Under the pieces are notes generated by a model, which was not told where the DNA came from, ran no database searches, and saw nothing but the letters and a program-made list of their open reading frames with translations. A stretch of 64,000 nt of DNA from Bradyrhizobium sp. B097. GTDB lineage: Bacteria; Pseudomonadota; Alphaproteobacteria; Rhizobiales; Xanthobacteraceae. A program made the translations under genes and the position numbers. The stretch lies in assembly GCF_038957035.1 (NCBI RefSeq), contig NZ_CP152412.1, positions 3,034,501 to 3,098,500 on the forward strand, read 5' to 3'. Below, piece by piece: positions 15,951 to 24,755 of the stretch. The first letter of the stretch is position 1, and each line of letters opens with the position of its first letter.

Positions 15951-17240
15951 ATGAGTCTTACTGGTGCACTTTCCTCGGCGATCTCGGCGCTCAATTCGCA
16001 GAGCCAGTCGCTGGCAATGATTTCCGACAACATCTCGAACGCCGATACCACGGGTTACAAGACCACGTCGGCGATGTTCGAAGATCTGGTGACGGCGTCG
16101 AACAGCGCCACCTCGTACACGTCCGGCGGCGTCACGGTGTCCGGCCGCGCCAATATCACCCAGCAGGGATTGCTGGCGGCGACCACCAACGCCACCGACG
16201 TTGCGATCCAGGGCAGCGGCTTCTTCGTCACCACCAATGCGACGACTGGCGGCACCACCTCCTATACGCGCAACGGTGCGTTCACCACCGATAACTCAGG
16301 CTATCTCGTCAACAACGGCAATTACCTCGAGGGCTGGCGCACCGACGCTCAAGGCAACATCATCGGCAACGCCTCAGCCGCGAGCCTCGGGCCGATCAAC
16401 ACGCAGGTCGCCTCGACCAGCGGCAGCGCCACCACCAAGACCACGGTCGCGGCGAATCTTCCGGCCGATGCTGCCATCGGCGCGACGTTCAACAGCTCGA
16501 TGACGGTCTACGATTCGCTTGGTACGGCGAGCACCATCCAGATCGACTGGAAGAAGACCGCCGACAATGCCTGGCAGGCGAGCTTCGAGCAGCCGAAGCT
16601 CGCGTCGGACTCCAGCACGGCAAGTGCCAACGCGATCACCGATACGGTGGCGATCACCTTCAATCCCGACGGTTCGCTCGCCTCGACGGTGCCGAGCCCG
16701 CCGACCATCTCGATCACCGGCTGGAAGGACGGCGCGGCCGACAGCTCCACCGCCAACGGTACGGCGATCACGCTCAATCTCGGCACGGCCGGCAAGACCG
16801 ATGGTCTCACGCAATATTCGTCGGGCCAGACCACGCCTTCCGTCGACCTCACGAGCATCACGTCGGACGGCCTGCCTTACGGCAAGCTGAGCAGCATCGC
16901 GATCGGCAGGGGCGGCGTGGTCGATGCGACCTACTCCAACGGGCAGACGATCGCAATCTACAAGATTGCGGTCGCGACCTTCAGCGACCCCAACGGATTG
17001 AGCGCGGCTAGCGACGGCCTGTACTCCGCGACGGCAGCCTCCGGCAACGCCACGCTGCAGACCTCGGGGGCCAACGGCGCCGGCACGATCTACGGCAGCG
17101 AGCTGGAATCGAGCACCACTGACACCAGCGGCCAGTTCTCCAACATGATCTCGGCGCAGCAGGCCTATTCTGCGGCATCGCAGGTCATCACCACCGTCAA
17201 CAAGATGTTCGACACGCTGATTTCGGCGGTGTCGCGATGA
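15951..17240 (+). CDS. flgE: flagellar hook protein FlgE
   Basis: A 429-residue protein that forms the hook joining basal body and filament. The N-terminal rod-type motif is present (ISALNSQSQSLAMISDNISN, then ADTTGYK). The variable middle holds the FlgE beta domain (ATFNSSMTVYDSLGTASTIQ). The C-terminus ends in the conserved helix (AQQAYSAASQVITTVNKMFD). ATG 15951 has ggag 10 bases upstream. Its TGA overlaps the next start (ATGA), linking it to the small gene at 17237. FlgF and FlgG are less likely given the length and the FlgD neighbour. Confidence 0.9.
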   Translation: MSLTGALSSAISALNSQSQSLAMISDNISNADTTGYKTTSAMFEDLVTASNSATSYTSGGVTVSGRANITQQGLLAATTNATDVAIQGSGFFVTTNATTGGTTSYTRNGAFTTDNSGYLVNNGNYLEGWRTDAQGNIIGNASAASLGPINTQVASTSGSATTKTTVAANLPADAAIGATFNSSMTVYDSLGTASTIQIDWKKTADNAWQASFEQPKLASDSSTASANAITDTVAITFNPDGSLASTVPSPPTISITGWKDGAADSSTANGTAITLNLGTAGKTDGLTQYSSGQTTPSVDLTSITSDGLPYGKLSSIAIGRGGVVDATYSNGQTIAIYKIAVATFSDPNGLSAASDGLYSATAASGNATLQTSGANGAGTIYGSELESSTTDTSGQFSNMISAQQAYSAASQVITTVNKMFDTLISAVSR

Positions 17241-17491
17241 TGACTGAAAAGAAGAATGACCGCCTGCTGGTCAGGCTTCGGCGGCTGAAGGCGAGGGCCG
17301 CCTCGGTTCGGCCGGACGATCGGGCGCAGCTCACTGCGTTGCTCGACGACGTCGGAACACTGCGGGACCTGCTGATGCGCGAGTGCGCGCGGCTCGACCA
17401 GGAACTCAACCGGGCCTCGGTCCGGGTAACGGCAATCACCGCGTATGGGCGCAGCGCACAATCGGTTCGCGCCCTGCGTCGCGGACACTAG
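17237..17491 (+). CDS. small hypothetical protein in the flagellar operon, 84 aa
   Basis: A highly charged, helical, Arg/Leu-rich protein (LLVRLRRLKARAASV, then LTALLDDVGTLRDLLMRECA). It overlaps the flgE stop by four bases (ATGATG) and lies just before another helical protein and flgK, so it is very probably co-translated with hook genes. No signal peptide and no known domain. The coiled-coil character and position suggest a chaperone or assembly factor, but no family is recognised. Confidence 0.65.
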   Translation: MMTEKKNDRLLVRLRRLKARAASVRPDDRAQLTALLDDVGTLRDLLMRECARLDQELNRASVRVTAITAYGRSAQSVRALRRGH

Positions 17492-17510
17492 CTTGAACGG
17501 GAGCGATGAC

Positions 17511-17966
17511 ATGACACCGGAACGCAGCATCAAGATCAATCCCGCGGGCAATGACGAGCGCGCCAGGTCGTTGATCGCGTTGATCGACAATCTGATCGAG
17601 ATCGTGAACGAGGAGAACGTCGAACTCGCCAAGGGCCTGCCGGCCTCTCGGCTGAAACAGGTCGACGAGAAGAACCGCCTCGCTACGCTGTTCGAGCAGT
17701 GCGTGGCGGAGGCCGTCGGCAAGACCGCCAACCTCAATGTCCAGGATCGCGTGCTGCGCGAGCAGCTGATGGACCGGATCCTGAAGCTCCGGGTCGCGAT
17801 GGACGAGAACGTAATGCGGCTGCGCGCGGCAATCGATGCCAGCAATCGCAGGATCGAGGCGATCATGCAGGCGATCCGCGAGCAGATCGCCAACGTATCG
17901 CCTTATGGGGCCGGCGGCCGTCGTGTCACGTCCGCGATGTCCTATGGCACCAACGTGCGGGCCTGA
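17511..17966 (+). CDS. FlgN-like putative flagellar chaperone, 151 aa
   Basis: A soluble helical protein with long amphipathic stretches (LIALIDNLIEIVNEENVELA, then LREQLMDRILKLRVAMDENV). The pattern of an N-terminal helix with regularly placed Asn/Glu followed by long coiled coils is like FlgN, the export chaperone of FlgK and FlgL, and it lies directly upstream of flgK as flgN often does. Sequence resemblance is weak, so the name is withheld. ATG 17511 is preceded by gggagcg. It is followed by flgK after 27 bases. Confidence 0.6.
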   Translation: MTPERSIKINPAGNDERARSLIALIDNLIEIVNEENVELAKGLPASRLKQVDEKNRLATLFEQCVAEAVGKTANLNVQDRVLREQLMDRILKLRVAMDENVMRLRAAIDASNRRIEAIMQAIREQIANVSPYGAGGRRVTSAMSYGTNVRA

Positions 17967-17993
17967 TCGGGCCGGCGCCGGAGGGAGTTGGCC

Positions 17994-19763
17994 GTGTCGT
18001 CGCTCGATATCGCACGAAGCATCGCATTCAGCGGGCTGTCTGCCACGCAGGTGCAGATCAGCGTCGCCTCGGCCAATATCTCCAATGCCGACACCAAGGG
18101 CTATACCGAGAAGACCGCCAACCAGAGCAGCAGCGTCACCAGCGGTGTCGGCACCGGCGTCACGATCTCGGGGATCACCAGCGCGGTCGACAAGCTGCTC
18201 CTGAAGTCGCTGGTGGGCGCCGATTCTGATCTCGGCGCCGCCGACACCAACAACAACTATCTGACCGAGCTCCAGCAGCTCTATGGCAGCACGTCGAGCG
18301 GCAACAGCTCCACGACGGGGACATCGCTGGCCAACACGATCGCGGCATTCGAATCGGCGCTGTCCTCGCTCGCCAGCACGCCGAGCAGCGCTTCGCTGCA
18401 ATCGAATGCCGTCAGCGCGCTTGCTGCGGTCACTAATCAGTTACAGCAGACCTCGAACGGCATCCAGAAGCTGCGCTCCAACGCCGATCAGGACATCGCC
18501 TCGTCGGTCACCGACATCAATTCCGATCTGCAGCAGATCTCCGACCTCAACAAGCAGATCAAGCAGGAAGCGGCCGCTGGCCAGTCGACCGCCGATCTTG
18601 AGGACCAGCGCAACAGCGCGCTGCAGGACCTCGCTTCGCAGATGAATGTGAGCTATTTCACCACGTCGAGCGGTGATCTGCAGGTCTATACTGGCTCGGG
18701 GCAGGCGCTGGTCGACAGCACAGCGCACCCGCTGAGCTATACGGCGCTGCCCAGTGTCACGGCATCAACGACGTACAGCGCCGGATCGTCGAGCGGCTTC
18801 AGCGGCATTACCGTCAACGGGGTCGACATCACCTCGCAGATCTCCTCCGGCAAGGTCAGCGCCCTGATTGCCCTGCGCGACCAGACCCTGCCGGCCGCGC
18901 AGTCGCAACTCGACGAGCTTGCCCAGCAGCTGGCCTCGAGCGTGAATGCGGTCTCGAACCAGGGCACATCGGTGCCGCCGCCGACGAGCCTGACCGGTAC
19001 GGCGACTGTCAGCAATTCGACATCGTTCGCGGGCACCGGCACGGTGCGTATCGCAGTCGCCGACAAGAGCGGCAATCTCGTATCGTATCAGGATATCGAT
19101 CTATCGGCGTATTCCACGGTGGGGGCTCTTGCCGCCAAGATCAACACCATCCCCGGCGTATCGGCGTCGGTCGATGCCAACGGACATTTGTCGATCTCGG
19201 CGACCGGGTCGGGCATTGGCATCGCCATCAATCAGATGACGAGTTCGGTCGGCGGTGAGGGATTTTCCCAGTATTTCGGGCTCAACGACCTGATCACGGG
19301 GACCAGCGCCTCCAACATCGCTGTGCGCAGTGACATCCTGAGCGGCACGGCGACGCTGCCGACGTCGACGCTCGATGCGTCGTCCACGCTGACGGTCGGA
19401 AACTCGGTGCTGTCGTCGGGCTCGGCGACGGTGGTGAATGCGCTCGCGAGCGCGCTGACGGGGTCGACCAATTTCGCGATGGCGGGTGGGCTGGGCGCCA
19501 CCACCGGCTCGTTCACCGACTATGCGGCAGCGATCGTTGCCGACGTCGCCGGCAAGGCGAGCCAGGCGTCGGCAACCTACACATCCAAGCAGACCGCGCA
19601 GTCGACCTATGCGAGTTCGCTGTCGTCGCAGTCGGGCGTCAACATTGACCAGGAGAGCGCGAATCTGAGTGCATTGCAGAACAAATACGCTGCCGCATCC
19701 CAGATCATTACGGCCATCAATTCCATGTTCTCGGCGCTGATGACCGCGATGAGCGCAGCCTGA
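17994..19763 (+). CDS. flgK: flagellar hook-associated protein FlgK (HAP1)
   Basis: A 589-residue hook-filament junction protein. The N-terminal motif is present (SIAFSGLSATQVQISVASAN, then ISNADTKGYTEK), as are the FlgK helical segments (NGIQKLRSNADQDIASSVTD, then INSDLQQISDLNKQIKQEAA, and DQRNSALQDLASQMNVSYF). The C-terminal helix (SANLSALQNKYAAASQIITA) is intact. GTG 17994 is preferred because gggag lies 6 bases ahead; a TTG at 17988 is too close to that site. It is followed by flgL after 16 bases. Confidence 0.92.
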   Translation: MSSLDIARSIAFSGLSATQVQISVASANISNADTKGYTEKTANQSSSVTSGVGTGVTISGITSAVDKLLLKSLVGADSDLGAADTNNNYLTELQQLYGSTSSGNSSTTGTSLANTIAAFESALSSLASTPSSASLQSNAVSALAAVTNQLQQTSNGIQKLRSNADQDIASSVTDINSDLQQISDLNKQIKQEAAAGQSTADLEDQRNSALQDLASQMNVSYFTTSSGDLQVYTGSGQALVDSTAHPLSYTALPSVTASTTYSAGSSSGFSGITVNGVDITSQISSGKVSALIALRDQTLPAAQSQLDELAQQLASSVNAVSNQGTSVPPPTSLTGTATVSNSTSFAGTGTVRIAVADKSGNLVSYQDIDLSAYSTVGALAAKINTIPGVSASVDANGHLSISATGSGIGIAINQMTSSVGGEGFSQYFGLNDLITGTSASNIAVRSDILSGTATLPTSTLDASSTLTVGNSVLSSGSATVVNALASALTGSTNFAMAGGLGATTGSFTDYAAAIVADVAGKASQASATYTSKQTAQSTYASSLSSQSGVNIDQESANLSALQNKYAAASQIITAINSMFSALMTAMSAA

Positions 19764-19779
19764 GTGTGAGGGCCTCGTC

Positions 19780-20688
19780 ATGATGATGCGTGTCGCCACC
19801 TTCGCGCAATCGGAGCAGATGATATCAAGCGCGCTGCGGGTGCAGTCGGTGATGGCCAATGAGCAGGTGCAGGAGTCCTCCGGGCTGCAATCCGAGGATT
19901 TCGGCGGCTACGGCTCAGGCGCCGGGCGCGTGATCAATTTGCAGGTCTCGGTGACGCGCGCCCAGTCCTATATCGATGCCAGCAATCTCGCCGACAACAA
20001 GGTGCAGGCGATGTATTCGGCGGTCGGCTCGGTGACCGATATCATCACGCAGCTTCGGACCCAGCTCAGCGCCGCCACGACCGGCAGCAGCACGGCGACG
20101 GCATCGGTGATCAACTATGCCCAGCAGGCGATCTCGCAGATGCAGGGGCTGCTCAACACCCAGTATGACGGCGAATACGTCTTCAGCGGCGCCCGCACCG
20201 ATACTGCGCCTGTGGATCTGTCGAGCTATGACAACGACACGGGCTCGCTGACGACATCAGACACCAGCTACTACAAGGGTGACAGCGAGATCGCGTCGGT
20301 GCGCGTATCAGACAGCCAGTCGGTTTCCTATGGCGTCACCGCCGACAATCCCGCCTTCGAGCAGGTCATGCGGCTGTTGAAATACGTCGGCAACAGCACG
20401 ACGTTGTCGTCGAGCGATATCTCGCAGGCGCTCGACCTCGCCAGCAATGCATTGGATGCAACGTCCACGGTGCAGGCAAAGCTTTCTACCTCGGCGTCGC
20501 AGATCGAGACCGCCAGCACCAACCAGAGCGACTACCAGAATTTCGCCAAGACCCTGTCGACCAACCTCACCAGCGTCGACGTCGCCGCGGTGACGGCACA
20601 GCTTTCGACCTATCAGGCGCAGCTGACGGCATCCTATTCGGCGATCGCCAAGATCCAGAGCATGAACCTGGCGAGCTACCTGCGATAG
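19780..20688 (+). CDS. flgL: flagellar hook-associated protein FlgL (HAP3)
   Basis: A 302-residue protein sitting between FlgK and the filament. It resembles flagellin at both ends: the N-terminal part has the HAP3 pattern (AQSEQMISSALRVQSVMANE) and the segment INYAQQAISQMQGLLNTQYD, then GEYVFSGARTD, is typical of FlgL. Three consecutive ATGs (19780, 19783, 19786) compete for the start; gtgaggg lies 9 to 15 bases upstream. It is the last flagellar gene in the window and meets the minus-strand gene at 20705 tail to tail with 16 bases between. Confidence 0.9.
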   Translation: MMMRVATFAQSEQMISSALRVQSVMANEQVQESSGLQSEDFGGYGSGAGRVINLQVSVTRAQSYIDASNLADNKVQAMYSAVGSVTDIITQLRTQLSAATTGSSTATASVINYAQQAISQMQGLLNTQYDGEYVFSGARTDTAPVDLSSYDNDTGSLTTSDTSYYKGDSEIASVRVSDSQSVSYGVTADNPAFEQVMRLLKYVGNSTTLSSSDISQALDLASNALDATSTVQAKLSTSASQIETASTNQSDYQNFAKTLSTNLTSVDVAAVTAQLSTYQAQLTASYSAIAKIQSMNLASYLR

Positions 20689-20704
20689 CAGCCTGTCGCC
20701 GACA

Positions 20705-21658
20705 TCATCGGTTCAGGATCTTCAGCCAGACGTCGCCGAGAATGATCGGCTCGCGCGGGGGAAGCCAGGTCAGGCCCGCGGCCTTGCCAAGCTCGGCGAT
20801 GGTGCCTTTGGCTTGCAGATCGGTGAGCACCTTGTTGACAGCCTCCAGCAGCGCCTTGTCGGTCTCGAGGGCGACGTAACCGCGGTTGGCGCCGATCGGA
20901 TAGTAATAGCCGGAGGCGGTGATCTTGGTGTCGGGATGATCAGCGCGGTAGGCGTCAAACCGGCGCAGGTCGAGCAGCGTGGCGTCGAATTCTCCGCGCT
21001 CGAGCTCTCCCAACAGGTCGCTACGCCCGGGAACGAGGTGGGTGATGTCTTCGATCAGCTTTCCCTTGTCGAAGGTCATCAGGATGGCATCGCCCAGCGT
21101 ACCGCTTTCGATCGTCAGGCGGAGCCCGGCGAGATCGCCGATGTCGGAGATCTTGCGGCCCTTGACCCGGTCCTTGGCCTTGGGGCCGAGCACGACGGTC
21201 ATCGGCGAATAGATGTAGGGCTGGCTTGGCGCCAGCACCCCGATCGGAATCCGCCGCCGGCGATCGTCGCGGGTGGCGCCATCGAAGTCCGGCAGCTTGG
21301 CCGTCGCGACACCAGGCGCCTTCAGCGAGTCGGTGGTGAGGGCGTAGCCGCCGACCAGCGAGCAACGCCCGTCCGACAGCAACGCATTGGCTTCCAGCGC
21401 GGGGCTCGAATCCTCGTCAAGCTTGCTCTCGAACCACTGGATCTTGAGCGGCCGTCCGAGCCGCTCGGCGATCACTTGCGCGAGCGCGACGTCGAAACCG
21501 GCATCCGGCTTGCCGCGATGATGCGCCGACAACGGCGGCAGATCCTTGTCGAGGCATACTTTGAGCGACTCCCCGGCAGCAGCATGTGCTGCCGCCGTCA
21601 TGGCGAGCAGCAAGGCTGTCGCGGCGCCCGCCAGCAGCGCTCTTATAGGCGCTCTCAT
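20705..21658 (-). CDS. quinoprotein dehydrogenase-associated periplasmic binding protein (XoxJ-type)
   Basis: A 317-residue periplasmic binding-protein-like polypeptide. The signal peptide (LLAGAATALLLAMTAAAHA) is followed by the SBP_bac_3 fold (SLKVCLDKDLPPLSAHHRG, then DAGFDVALAQVIAERLGRPL). Such proteins sit beside PQQ dehydrogenases; in the MxaJ/XoxJ family they are thought to help activate or load the enzyme rather than feed a transporter. Here it follows the cytochrome gene with a 4-base ATGA overlap, in an operon of dehydrogenase, cytochrome and this gene. A second, more canonical XoxJ lies at 31859. No transporter is attached. Confidence 0.8.
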   Translation of the reverse strand: MRAPIRALLAGAATALLLAMTAAAHAAAGESLKVCLDKDLPPLSAHHRGKPDAGFDVALAQVIAERLGRPLKIQWFESKLDEDSSPALEANALLSDGRCSLVGGYALTTDSLKAPGVATAKLPDFDGATRDDRRRRIPIGVLAPSQPYIYSPMTVVLGPKAKDRVKGRKISDIGDLAGLRLTIESGTLGDAILMTFDKGKLIEDITHLVPGRSDLLGELERGEFDATLLDLRRFDAYRADHPDTKITASGYYYPIGANRGYVALETDKALLEAVNKVLTDLQAKGTIAELGKAAGLTWLPPREPIILGDVWLKILNR

Positions 21659-22005
21659 TGGGGCCTCCGGCTCGCCAGGAAGGCCCAGACGTCGGCGATC
21701 TCCTGCTCGCTCAGGATATCGGCCCAGGGCGGCATCTTGCCGTTCTTGCCTTGCTTCACGGTGGTCACAAAGCGCGTCTTGTCGTCGGGAAACGCGCGCA
21801 GGTCCGGCGTGATGGTGCCAGAGTTGACCATGTTGGGCCCATGGCAGTGCGAGCAGTTCTTGGCGTAGGTGACCTTGCCCTGGTCGGCCTGACCCTGAAG
21901 GTCGATTGCATTGGCTTGCTGTGCGGCTGCCGGGATCAACGTGATCAAGGCCGCCGCGACGGCGGCGAAGATCGCCGCCGTCAACAGGGTTACTCTTTCA
22001 GTCAC
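21655..22005 (-). CDS. c-type cytochrome, electron acceptor of the adjacent PQQ dehydrogenase
   Basis: A 116-residue monohaem cytochrome c. A signal peptide (TAAIFAAVAAALITLIPAAA) sends it to the periplasm. The haem site is C51-S-H-C54-H55, and M91 in NGKMPPWA is the likely second axial ligand. It starts at GTG 22005 (gcggagc upstream), 13 bases after the dehydrogenase stop, and its stop overlaps the binding protein start. It would take electrons from the reduced PQQ enzyme encoded at 22019-23683. Confidence 0.88.
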   Translation of the reverse strand: MTERVTLLTAAIFAAVAAALITLIPAAAQQANAIDLQGQADQGKVTYAKNCSHCHGPNMVNSGTITPDLRAFPDDKTRFVTTVKQGKNGKMPPWADILSEQEIADVWAFLASRRPQ

Positions 22006-22018
22006 GTGTGCTCCGCGC

Positions 22019-23683
22019 TCAGTTCTTGACCGCGAAAACCCACAGCGAGCCGCCGGGCGGGACCTTGGCAAGCCGCTCGTCGCCCGAGAACAGCGAATAG
22101 ACGCCGCCATAGCCCGAGGTGACGGCGACATACTGCACGCCGTCCTGCTGCCAGGTCACGGGTTGTCCTTCGATGCCCGAGCCGGTCTGGAACTGCCAGA
22201 GCTTCTTGCCGGTGTCGGCGTCGAACGCCTCGAATTCGCCAGTCAGCTGACCGGAGAACACCACGCCGCCTGCCGTGGAGAGCACGCCGGAGAAGCGCGG
22301 AATATCGCTCGGCGCTTCCCACTTCGCCTTGCCGGTCATCGGATCGATCGCCTTGAGATGGCCGCGCGGTCCGGTGCCCCATTCCCAGGGATCGGTGAGG
22401 TCCATGCCGAGATACCACTCGCCCTGCTTGAACGTCACCGGTTCGGACTTGTACTTGCCGCCGAAGGCCAGCGTGTTGGCGTAGGCGAGGCCGGTCTGCG
22501 GATTGAACGACATCGGCTCCCAATTCTTGCCGCCGAGGATCGACGGGTAGACCGTGACCTTCTTGCCGTCGCGCGCATCCTTGGCGACGTCGGTCTCGAT
22601 CGGCCGCCCGGTCTTCAGGTCTACTCCGGTGGCCCAGTTGACGTTTACATAGGGATTGGCCGCGAGCAGCTTGCCGTTGGTGCGGTCGAGCACGTAGAAG
22701 AAGCCGTTGCGGTTGGCATCCATCAGCACCTTGGTCGGCTTGCCCTCGACATTCATGTCGGCGAGCACCATCTCGGCCACCGAGTCATAGTCGAACGGAT
22801 TGTTCGGCGAGAACTGGTAGTGCCACTTGATCTTGCCGGTCTTCGGATCGAGCGCGAGCACCGAACAGGTGTAGAGGTTGTCGCCAGGACGCACCGCCGA
22901 GTTGAACGGTCCGGGATTGCCGATGCCCCAATACACGGTGTTCAATTCGGCATCATAGGAGCCGGTGATCCAGGTCGATCCGCCGCCCAGCTTCCAGGTG
23001 TCGCCCTTCCAGGTGTCGCCACCGGGCTCATCCGGAGTCGGGATCGAGTAGGTACGCCAGAGGCGCTTGCCGGTCGCCGGATCCCAGCCGTCGATGAAGC
23101 CGCGGGTGCCGAATTCGGCGCCGGAGATGCCGGTGATCACGACGCCGTCGGCGACCAGCGGCGCCACCGTCATCGAGTAGCCTTCCTTGATGTCCGCAGC
23201 CTTTTCGCGCCACAGCTCCTTGCCGGTCTTGGCATCGAGCGCGATCACATTGGCGTCGAGGGTGGTGCGGAACAGCTTGCCGTCATACAGAGCCGCGCCG
23301 CGATTGATGATGCCGCAGCAGACGATACGCGGCGTCTCGGCGGGATACTCGACCTTGGTCTTCCAGATCTGCTTGCCGGTCTTGGCGTCGATCGCGATCG
23401 TGGCATTGTGGGTGGTGACGTAAAGGACGCCCTGGTAGACGAGCGGCTGCGATTCCTCGCTGCGGTCGTCGTTCAAGCTGTAATTCCAGACCGGGACCAG
23501 ATTCTTGACGGTGTCCTTGTTGATCTGGTTCAGCGTTGAGAAGCGCTGAAGATTGTAGCCCATTCCGTAATTGAGAACGTTCGATGTATCAGTCGCACCC
23601 TTGACCAACTGCTCGTTGGTCTGAGCGCTTGCACCATAAGATGCAAGAATCACGAGGCTTGCGGCCAGCGCAATGCGTCTCAT
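22019..23683 (-). CDS. PQQ-dependent alcohol dehydrogenase, lanthanide-type (ethanol/ExaF- or PedH-like)
   Basis: A 554-residue periplasmic quinoprotein with a signal peptide (IALAASLVILASYGASAQ). It folds as an eight-bladed propeller with repeated W-docking motifs (AIDAKTGKQIWK and [14 protein letters not shown]). Vicinal cysteines C122-C123 (RIVCCGIINRG) form the disulfide over PQQ. D298-Y299-D300 (NPFDYDSV) gives the catalytic Asp plus the second Asp that coordinates a lanthanide; calcium-type enzymes lack that second Asp. It oxidises primary alcohols, and the electrons pass to the cytochrome downstream. ATG 23683 is chosen because ggagg is well spaced there; ATG 23686 is adjacent. Substrate range cannot be read from sequence. 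Lanmodulin and pqqA lie about 0.7 and 1.4 kb upstream on the other strand. Confidence 0.9.
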   Translation of the reverse strand: MRRIALAASLVILASYGASAQTNEQLVKGATDTSNVLNYGMGYNLQRFSTLNQINKDTVKNLVPVWNYSLNDDRSEESQPLVYQGVLYVTTHNATIAIDAKTGKQIWKTKVEYPAETPRIVCCGIINRGAALYDGKLFRTTLDANVIALDAKTGKELWREKAADIKEGYSMTVAPLVADGVVITGISGAEFGTRGFIDGWDPATGKRLWRTYSIPTPDEPGGDTWKGDTWKLGGGSTWITGSYDAELNTVYWGIGNPGPFNSAVRPGDNLYTCSVLALDPKTGKIKWHYQFSPNNPFDYDSVAEMVLADMNVEGKPTKVLMDANRNGFFYVLDRTNGKLLAANPYVNVNWATGVDLKTGRPIETDVAKDARDGKKVTVYPSILGGKNWEPMSFNPQTGLAYANTLAFGGKYKSEPVTFKQGEWYLGMDLTDPWEWGTGPRGHLKAIDPMTGKAKWEAPSDIPRFSGVLSTAGGVVFSGQLTGEFEAFDADTGKKLWQFQTGSGIEGQPVTWQQDGVQYVAVTSGYGGVYSLFSGDERLAKVPPGGSLWVFAVKN

Positions 23684-23910
23684 CATATCCTCCCAATGAA
23701 CCTTTTCCGCACGCCTATTCCTGACGTTGCGGATGGAACCATCCCCCTGAAACCAAAACGGGTCAATACGAAAACGTGAACGAACCCCAGCCAGCCTCCG
23801 GAAGCCGGTCGAAGCTTCAGGTTTTTGCTGATGCGCCCGTAGCTTACCGTGGCATGGAATACACAACGCCAAGTGTGACTTGCCGCTATGCCGCAGCGCG
23901 AACGGTTCGG

Positions 23911-24156
23911 TCAGCTCGACGGCGCATGCGGACAGGCGCTCGGACGTGGCTTGGTGCCGCGCTTGTCCGGCGGCACATTGCAATTGTCGATGCGCTGCTC
24001 GTCGGTCCATTTGCGTCCGAGCCGCTCCTTGCCGGTGAGCGTGCGCTGCTGGACAACCTCTGCCGATGGGGCAGGGGCCCTGTTCTGCGGGGACGCGGGC
24101 GCGGTCAGACCGAGTGCAACGAGGCAGCCCAACGTGGTCCTGCAAATATCGCTCAT
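23911..24156 (-). CDS. small secreted hypothetical protein, 81 aa
   Basis: A short exported protein. The N-terminal signal (CRTTLGCLVALGLTAPASPQ) is followed by a polar mature part (RLGRKWTDEQRIDNCNVPPD, then KRGTKPRPSACPHAPSS) rich in Pro and charged residues, with two Cys that could form a disulfide. Proteins with this DEQR-DNC-VPP pattern are common in Bradyrhizobium but have no known function. gggtg lies before ATG 24156. It lies 227 bases upstream of the PQQ dehydrogenase on the same strand and is divergent from lanmodulin, whose start is 197 bases away. Confidence 0.6.
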   Translation of the reverse strand: MSDICRTTLGCLVALGLTAPASPQNRAPAPSAEVVQQRTLTGKERLGRKWTDEQRIDNCNVPPDKRGTKPRPSACPHAPSS

Positions 24157-24353
24157 GGGTCACCCCGCTCGTTCCGGTGCAATGGCATTTGCCGAATGTC
24201 ACAGATGATCCGCGAGGCGGTTTCTTTCCACCCGAAACCTGACAGGTCTCGCTGATTGCTCCGGCTGTGGGAAGCCTCATCGAAGTTGCTATGGTAGCTT
24301 CGATCGCAGGGCGCGCTCCGTATCCTTGCTGGAGCGGCACTCAAGGGAGACCA

Positions 24354-24755
24354 ATGATGATTTCGCGCCGATCGCTTGCTTTGACTTTGGCCGTGGCCGT
24401 GCTGTCACGTCCCGCTCTGGCCGCATCGGGTGGTGGCAGCGCGCTCAAGATGCTCGATCCCGACAATGACGGCACGGTCGACCTTGCCGAGGCCAAGAAG
24501 GCCGCCGCCGATCTGTTCGCGAAGCTCGATCCCGATCATGATGGCACGCTCGATATCCGCGAATTGCGCGGACGGCTGACCGCGAAAGAACTTGCGAAGG
24601 CGGATCCGGATCATGACGGCACCCTGACGCTCGACGAGTATCTCGCGGTCGTCGAGCAGCGCTTCAAAGCCGCCGATCCCGACAATGACGGAACGCTGGA
24701 TGCGAAGGAGTTGAAGTCGCGCGCCGGCCGGGCGCTGCTGCGCCTGCTCAAATAG
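24354..24755 (+). CDS. lanM: lanmodulin, lanthanide-binding periplasmic EF-hand protein
   Basis: A 133-residue protein with a signal peptide (ISRRSLALTLAVAVLSRPAL) and four EF-hand loops at residues 35-46, 59-70, 84-95 and 108-119. Every loop has Pro at position 2 (DPDNDGTVDLAE, DPDHDGTLDIRE, DPDHDGTLTLDE, DPDNDGTLDAKE), and loops are separated by only 12, 13 and 12 residues, against about 24 in calmodulin. These are the marks of lanmodulin, which binds lanthanide ions very tightly in the periplasm. Loop 3 has Thr at position 9 instead of Asp, while loop 4 has Asp at position 1, where the Methylorubrum protein has Asn. gggaga precedes the tandem ATG at 24354/24357. It is next to a lanthanide-type PQQ enzyme and pqqA. 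Confidence 0.9.
   Translation: MMISRRSLALTLAVAVLSRPALAASGGGSALKMLDPDNDGTVDLAEAKKAAADLFAKLDPDHDGTLDIRELRGRLTAKELAKADPDHDGTLTLDEYLAVVEQRFKAADPDNDGTLDAKELKSRAGRALLRLLK

Noticed and set aside
21911..23539. A 542-codon plus-strand open frame opposite the PQQ dehydrogenase
   Set aside because: It is the GC-rich shadow of the minus-strand enzyme, which has family motifs throughout; the antisense translation has none and is Arg/Gly/Ala-biased.
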